64,000 nucleotides of DNA from Plectrocnemia conspersa. Lineage: Eukaryota; Arthropoda; Insecta; Trichoptera; Polycentropodidae. The translations under genes were made by a program, and so were the position numbers. Numbering within the stretch: the stretch's first letter is position 1; every line of letters begins with the position of its first letter. This document shows positions 57,816-64,000 of this stretch, one piece after another. The notes below the pieces were generated by a model that saw nothing but the letters and a program-made list of their open reading frames with translations, did not search any database and was not told the origin of the DNA. The stretch spans positions 806,001 through 870,000 of the forward strand of contig VTFK01000151.1 in the NCBI GenBank assembly GCA_009617715.1. Reading direction: 5' to 3'.

Positions 57816-59600
57816 ATTTTCATATTATATATTAAATACATTTTGTAGATTGTTTATTTTAATTTTAAAACTAGTCCTAATTAACTATCATATAACAGAA
57901 AACAAGTATTTTGTAAAAATTATCAAAGAAATAATATATTTTTTTATTTATATTTTCAATATAAATATGTACCTGAAAGCTAATTTTTGTCTGTATATCA
58001 AAGATTATTTTTCATAGACGACTTTTCAATTTTTTTTCCCGGATTTCTAAATTGTATAGTATTTATTTTATTATAAATATTTATAAAATAAATATACATG
58101 TTTTATTTTATGTCTATTTTTCCTTTTTTTTAAATTCAATTAATAAATAAAATATGCAAAAAAGATTAGGTTATCTACATATGTTAAATCTAAAGCTTTT
58201 AATTAACCCCTAATATATGTAGATCATTAATATAGGGTTTGAATTTATATTTTTTATAATAGTGATAATTAGACGAAAGGAAACATAACCAATATTATCT
58301 AAAAAATAATTTTAAATTAAAATATGACGATTTATTTAATAATATTTAGGTATATGCTAATTTATTTTTATCTATCAAATATAATTATTGTATATAAATT
58401 CAAGCTTATTTTTTATTTTGTTTAGTGAGAATGAGAATGAGTTGTCTAATATATATTTTATTTATTAATACATAAATAATTAGTACAGATTTTTTTGTTG
58501 ATAGCAATATTTCTTCATTTAACGTCTTATTAAAAAAATAGCCACATAGAATCAGTTGACAAAGATATTTCCAAAATTTTTCATAGTATGTGTATTTTTT
58601 TTTGTAGACAATAAATTAACATTAAAATCATAATATGCGTTAAAAAAAACTTAATAAAAAAAAAAGTGTACAAATAAAATAAAAAAAAATTAAGCTAAAA
58701 AAAAGATTGAATTTAAATTTTCATTAAATTAATATAAATATATGTAAAAAAATATGAGCTATAACAGTTTAGTGAAAATAAGGTTAATAATACATGATAA
58801 TTAGTAAGCATTTTTAATATTATATTTCAAAAAAAATATAGTGTTTAAAATAAGATAAAATATAAGCTTGAAGAATTTAAGTAATTTTTAATTAAATTAA
58901 AATAAAATAAAATCAGTTTTAACAGTTTTGTAATCCATAGAATTGAGTAATATTTTTAGGCTTATGTGCAATTTATAATAATTTATAATTCTTAATGTTA
59001 AAAAAAAAAAAAAAATTGAAAATTTAAAAAAAAAAAATATGCAATAAAAAAATGATAAAAAAGTATTATAGTTTTAATAAAACACAGAAATTTGTAAACT
59101 TTTTATACATTTACCGATAGTATTATATTATTTAGATTAATATATTATTTCTTTGATGCAATAATATTTTATTAATCGGTTAATATTTTTTAAAAACAAA
59201 TCTAAAGATATAACAAACAGGATATAACAAATATTGAACGCCTAACTAATATTTTTCTGATTTTTCTTGAGAATTTGCTGATTTTTAATTGATGCTGCAT
59301 TGCACTGCGTATACAATATATTTTCAAATTATTACTAGAAAAACTAATTTTAATAATAACACATCACAAATATGAATCCTATTTTATTATTATTTTTAAA
59401 TAATAAACAAAATTCTCAGATCATCATTATGTAACAATTAGGTATGTTGTTACTTTCTAAAGTTTGTGTCCTTACATCCTTGTAAGTTTAACAGAAACGA
59501 AAATTCACTATAATATATATTTGAAAGCTACCTTTAACTGCCAACCAATAAAAAATATTCTGTACTTAAATATTCATTATCTGGAATTATTCCTTATGGT
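57816..59600. other. AT-rich stretch, nothing recognised
   Basis: Extremely AT-rich, with A runs at about 58999-59013 and 59026-59037. A loose inverted repeat ATCTACATAT/ATATGTAGAT brackets about 58173-58224. GAAAGCTACCTTTAACTGCCA at about 59523 may be a weak stray copy of the array word. Confidence 0.5.
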
Positions 59601-60240
59601 GTATTTGGCTATACTAGTGATCTAATTCACAATTTTGGAGATCATGAAGTTTTATTGTAGTGTTTCGGTATGTACAACTATATTTGTTGAATGCTTGACT
59701 AAATGTAAACAATGGTATTACTACAATATCTCCTGTGAAAATTCTCGGCATTTCGCACCACGTCCCGACGTTATTCCGAACTTTCTCGTCTCTCGACGCG
59801 ATTGTGTGTCATCTCTGGTCTCGTCTCATTCCAAATGCATAACGACTGCATAATTCGGGCCGAAATCCAGACTCTGTGTGTCTCCACAGTATCTGGAGTG
59901 TGTTGGCAAATTTATGAGGTGAGGTGCTCTCTGGCGGTGACATACAACTGCCACGGGTTACGAGTTGGTAGGAGCCAAGCCTTCTGGCGACACGAGACGT
60001 ATCTCTCTCGCTCCTCTTTCTCTTCTCATTATGCAAATATGACACGGCCACGAGTCGTCTTGTGTTTCTTGCCGGTGCCAACCTAATTTTGTGACGTATT
60101 TTCGGGCAGGGCTTGCATTTGCAGCATTGTCACCGCCGCACCGCTGCTGCTGTGACAAGACAAATATGGCAATTAACCACCCGGGGGCGGTTTAGTGTTC
60201 GGCTGGGATGAATAAATTTTCAGCCGTGGCTGTTGAGTGC
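59601..60240. promoter_or_regulatory. GC-rich island
   Basis: Words include CACCGCCGCACCGCTGCTGC near 60131-60150, CCCGGGGGCGG near 60180-60190, and a CT-rich TCTCTCTCGCTCCTCTTTCT near 60002-60021 that gives GAGAG on the other strand. Four overlapping ORFs of 66-94 codons occur on both strands and none is persuasive. Likely cis-regulatory. Confidence 0.35.
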
Positions 60241-61000
60241 GTGGTTATAATAAACAAACTTTATATAGTTGAAGCAGATCCTTCAAATTATATGCTATAC
60301 TCAAATCGATTGGGTGCAATAGAAACCACGAAGAGTGCATTATCAAGTTTTTCATTTTAGGTATCGAAATAGTGTTGTCTTTTATTTAAAAACATGATTT
60401 GTAATTAAACTTTTACCCAATCAAATAACGTGTAGATTTAAGTGTTTACGTTGTAATAAAAATCTCATTCAAGATCAAAATGACCCATTGATTTTTTTTC
60501 GGTTGATACAAGTCGACAGTTGTTTGGTTGCTCACAATAAATTCCGCCTTTACAGGTACGTTTGATTGATTGCTCGATTAGAACGCCGACAAGTTAATCA
60601 GGTTCGTTTATTTTTTAGCCGATGGACAATTACGATAAACGGCCGTTGGATTTTCACGACATATTTAGCTGTTTTTTTCTCATACCCGACGATATGCAAA
60701 TTTGCAAGGGCGTAAACTTCATGTGATGAAAATTGGCATTAGTTCAATTGGCATTAAAAGCCTTCCCTTGGACATTCTTGAACGGTCTTAAAAGTGTGAC
60801 GCAATCAAATTTACATATTCAAGCGAGATGTGAAACGGTCGCTGTACGCTTGATAGTATGTAATTGATTTAACCGTATGTGGAGCAACATGCAACAGAAA
60901 ATTGCACTGTCTTCGACATTGTCGCAATAAATGGGTTAAGGAAAATTTCGTTCGATTCACGAAAGATCGAGTAATACAATTATTAGATTTATGCAAAAAA
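60241..61000. promoter_or_regulatory. AT-rich lead and moderate island with weak ratchet-like site
   Basis: From about 60480 CG words increase. At 60541-60561 ATTCCGCCTTTACAG is joined directly to GTACGT, a possible but weak zero-length exon on the + strand. TTGATTGATTGCTCGATTAG follows, with a TGATTGAT-like Exd word. The 61-codon ORF on the - strand is not supported. Confidence 0.3.
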
Positions 61001-61195
61001 AATAATTGAGAGCCACTAGTTAAATTTATTTAAGTAGTGGCTTATTTCATCATATTTTGTAATAAATAGTAATATAAATACTATATAAAAGAAAATAATT
61101 CGACGACAAAATGGCGCATTTTTTAATTTTTTTTTTCCCAATATATGGTTTGATTTTTCATTGCATTTCATTTAACTAAAGAAAAATATTAATTT
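61001..61195. other. AT-rich spacer
   Basis: AT-rich DNA leading into array C. Nothing recognised. Confidence 0.5.
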
Positions 61196-61197
61196 TA

Positions 61198-63220
61198 GGG
61201 CTATTTTTACATGCGCCATCTTACTTTAATTTTTCAAATTTTAAGTTTTGTTTTTTCTTAAAACAATATTTTATTTAATATTGAAGAAAAAAATATGTAA
61301 TAGACATTTTAAGATTCCTTATTTTTGTAATTAGGGGTTTTCTTAAAAAATAGAAATATTATATGAGTTGCGAGTGGGCTAGTTTTAAATTCGCCATGAC
61401 GTATTTAAACTATTTAAAATATTATTTTTACATATTATTAAAAATAATAAAATTAATATTATTAAAATAAGGTATTAAATAAATGTATGAAAAAAATATT
61501 TATCAATTAAGGATATTTTTAAATGCATAATGTAGGTTGTGATGCATATTTAATTAGGAACTAGTTTATATAAATTTGTAAAAATATTTATGATTATTTT
61601 AAATATTTAAAAATTATTATAAAAATATTTTTTTTTATTTGTCTGTATGTCTCAGAATATTTAAAGCGCAACATAATATATTTTTACGCAGCTTTTTTAA
61701 ATGTATGTTATTTTAAAAAATATTATTCATAGCTATAGTTTAAAATCATTATAAAAAAAATATATTTTTTTAGTCTGGATGTCTCTAAATATTATATTTT
61801 TACGCAGCTTTTCTTAAATTATTGTTATTTTTTTGTATTAATATTTTAAGCTCTAGTTCATAGAAAAATAGTTACTTGGCTTCTTTTATATGCGAAATTT
61901 AGTTTTTTTAACTATGTTATTTTTATTACAATGGTTACCAAAAGCTACTCATAGTTCTTTATGGAGATTTTTTTATATTTAGAAATAGGCTATTCTTAAG
62001 TCATAAAATATTTTTATCACTTACTTACTTAAACGAAAAATAGTATTGGTTAGCTATGGGCTACTTTTACATGTGCCATAAAATATTTATACTATAATAA
62101 ATTCAAAATTAGGTTATTTTTATATTGGTACAATAAAGTAAAATAATGTAGTTAAACTCTAATTTATTGTATTTAATAAACGCATGAAATTATATTTTTA
62201 TATATTTTTACTTAGTTAATTTAAAATTAAATTTAAAAAAAACGGGGCTACTTTTGAATACAACAGGTAGCTCTTCAGTATTTTGAATTTTTATAGCAGT
62301 TTCAAAGTTATTAAATGATATTAAATAAAAAATATTTCTTGCCATATTTTCAACATAAATACATAAAATTATTTTTCTGTCTAAGAATATTTAAAGAGTA
62401 AAATATCATATTATTATGCGATTTTATTTAAATCTATATTTTGCTTTATATTTGTAAAGGAATATTTATTATTATTTGGGGCTACTTTTAAATGCCACGT
62501 GTAGCTTTTATAGTATTTTGAATTCAGAACAGGTTTAAATTTAATTTCCAAAAAATATTACTATCAAAAATTATCTAAAAATTAAATTAAAAACATCTTC
62601 TCACTTCAATACTTGATGTATTTTTAAGTTTTTAAAAATCTATTTTTATTATAGTTTTTTGATAACCATGGACGATTAACAACGGTTATTTTATTTTCTC
62701 AATTAGAAAGAGTCACAAATTATTTTTATTACATTTTAAATAAAATGTGTTACTTTAAGATGTTACTTTAAGATACATATTGTATTTAAACTATACTAAA
62801 TTATAATATTTATTATTATAGGTGAAATATATTTTTTTGCTAAAATAAGGTGAAAATCTACTTTTATTTTTCTTATAACAATACGCAGTATTAATATAAG
62901 AAAAGACTACTTTCAGGTGCGCTTTGCAGTTTCTTATTTATTTAAAAAAATAACATTTGATCTATAATTGTAGGAAGTAACAAATTAATTTTATTATATT
63001 CTAAGTTAATATGAGATACATTGAGATGCCCAATATCGTACTTATACTATCATAATTCAGATCTAAGTTTTCTTTATTAATTAAAAAAAAATTTGTGTCT
63101 TAAAAATATTTTATAAATTCATAAAAAGCACATTTGAACTAAATAAAAAATATATATTATTACTACAAACAGGGCTACTTTTTAATACCTACATATTTAA
63201 TTCAAAGCTACTTTTAATTA
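61198..63220 (+). repeat. Array C of the GGCTACTTTTAAATGCGCCA word
   Basis: Copies start at about 61198, 61376, 61511, 61690 (weak), 61809 (weak), 61881, 62058, 62245, 62479, 62905 and 63172, all on the + strand. Spacing is mostly about 110-430 bp. Examples are GGGCTACTTTTACATGTGCC and GGGCTACTTTTAAATGCCAC. Spacers share loose TTTAAATAAAATATTTTT-like text, and TTTTTACGCAGCTTTT recurs at about 61681 and 61799. No ORF lies in the array. Confidence 0.7.
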
Positions 63221-63590
63221 CATATTTAACAATAGTACTAATTAGTAAAAATTATCAAAAAATAATATCTGAATTTCTTCTCAAATTTTCAATATAAATA
63301 TATACATACAAATTAATTTTTATTTGCCTTTATGCCTTAAATTATTTTAAGAGTTAAATACCGTATTTTACGCGGTTTTTTTTTTTAGTCTTATTAAAAA
63401 AAAATGTATTGAACTTACGCATTTTTTAATCAATTAAAAAAAAATTTACACATTTAATTAATTTTAACAATTTTTAAGCGTTTTTTAGCAAGACAACCAA
63501 TAATGTACAATAATGATATATATTTGTATATTTGACGTTTAAGGACCACTTATAAATATTTAAGTTATTTTTTACTTCAAAATTTATAAT
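63221..63590. other. AT-rich spacer, nothing recognised
   Basis: AT-rich DNA with no supported feature. Confidence 0.5.
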
Positions 63591-64000
63591 AAATACTGAT
63601 TCTGTAAAACACGTATTACACCATTACATAACTTGAAAGCTCTACGTTCGCTTGTATAGTGGTCTAGCTGTGTGTTGCACTAGACGTCGGTCCTTTAACT
63701 TTAAAGAATCAATGCGATAAATCAATTTTTGACGTTGTGCCGTTGATTTAAGACGCTTTTGCAAGCGTCTTTTCTGTACATTCTAGGTTCCCACGCGTTC
63801 AAGTAGCCATCGGAAGGCCACTAGAGCCTTCAGAAGCTGCCGCCAGTTCATAAATAGTGTGTTTGGCAGAAGATTTAGAGAGTGAAGTCTGCGGGTTCAG
63901 CTGTCACTCGGGTTTGCTTTTAACGATATATGGACAAAGACCAGATGGAAGTCATAGTTCGTAAGGAACATGGGAGAGATGCCTGTACTATTTAAAATTA
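63591..64000. promoter_or_regulatory. GC-richer island with a tetraloop hairpin, cut by window end
   Basis: A perfect 9-bp stem with a TTGC loop (AAGACGCTT/AAGCGTCTT) lies at 63750-63771, followed by TTTCTG. Downstream DNA (about 63790-64000) is of balanced composition, and a 21-codon open frame begins ATGGACAAAGACCAGATGG at 63930 and stops at 63993. The block could be the edge of an exon, a repeat or a regulatory element; the window ends before this can be decided. Confidence 0.3.

Noticed and set aside
1..64000. Apparent abundance of TTTATGG/CCATAAA (Hox/Caudal) words
   Set aside because: With roughly 36% A, 36% T, 14% G and 14% C (my rough estimate), about 15 occurrences of either word are expected in 64 kb, and I noticed a similar number. 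Only local clustering, as at 50.6-51.0 kb, is worth noting.
1..64000. Conserved insect microRNAs (let-7, mir-10, iab-4, bantam and others)
   Set aside because: I looked for familiar mature-miRNA words by eye on the + strand and partly on the - strand and found none in a suitable hairpin. A covariance-model scan could still find some.
1..64000. CRISPR array or bacterial-type operon
   Set aside because: The repeats have irregular spacing, diverged copies and no associated coding genes, and composition and splice-like motifs point to an animal genome.

Overview
The window reads as non-coding DNA from an animal nuclear genome, most likely an insect. The base composition is strongly AT-rich. No open reading frame exceeds about 140 codons and none shows a recognisable cellular protein domain. 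There are no bacterial operons, ribosome binding sites, rRNA, functional tRNA or CRISPR array. Mobile-element remains (a TTAA-flanked piggyBac-like MITE pair, a tRNA-derived SINE, a possible hAT scrap) and long diverged tandem repeats fit an arthropod. The species and host gene cannot be named from this sequence; a lepidopteran-like insect is only a guess.

Layout: short GC-richer islands (about 0.3-1 kb) recur every few kb in an AT-rich background. Main islands lie near 0.3, 4.6-5.3, 8.3-10.0, 13.5-14.5, 17.5-18.7, 19.1-19.5, 22.2-22.6, 26.1-27.1, 28.5-29.3, 30.5-32.1, 32.8-34.0, 36.4-37.1, 37.9-38.7, 42.5-43.5, 46.4-47.9, 48.8-50.2, 50.6-51.0, 52.3-53.8, 56.0-56.4, 59.6-61.0 and 63.6-64.0 kb. 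They carry dense palindromes, hairpins and repeated short words and look like cis-regulatory DNA. Notable are paired AGGGGGCGC (CTCF-like) words at 30.68 kb, a GCCAT (Pho/YY1) cluster at 52.3-52.8 kb, and a 16-bp palindrome shared by two islands.

Between islands lie several repeat systems. They are: three same-strand arrays of a 20-bp word (GGCTACTTTTAAATGCGCCA) at 44-46, 57-58 and 61-63 kb; two oppositely oriented arrays of a roughly 310-bp unit at 11.2-12.4 and 41.6-42.5 kb; a GCCACAAAGAT word array near 48 kb; and tandem units at 15.5-16.7, 20.3-21.9 and 37.3-40.1 kb.

The most informative signal is a pair of zero-length-exon (recursive splicing) motifs on the + strand at 28,980/28,981 and 47,282/47,283. 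They share the 16-mer TTTGTTTCAGGTGAGT, and each has a second GTGAGT 41 or 48 nt downstream. My interpretation is that most of the window is a very long intron of a developmental-type gene on the + strand, removed stepwise, with enhancers, a possible insulator and a possible Polycomb element inside it. This is inference; RNA data would decide it.
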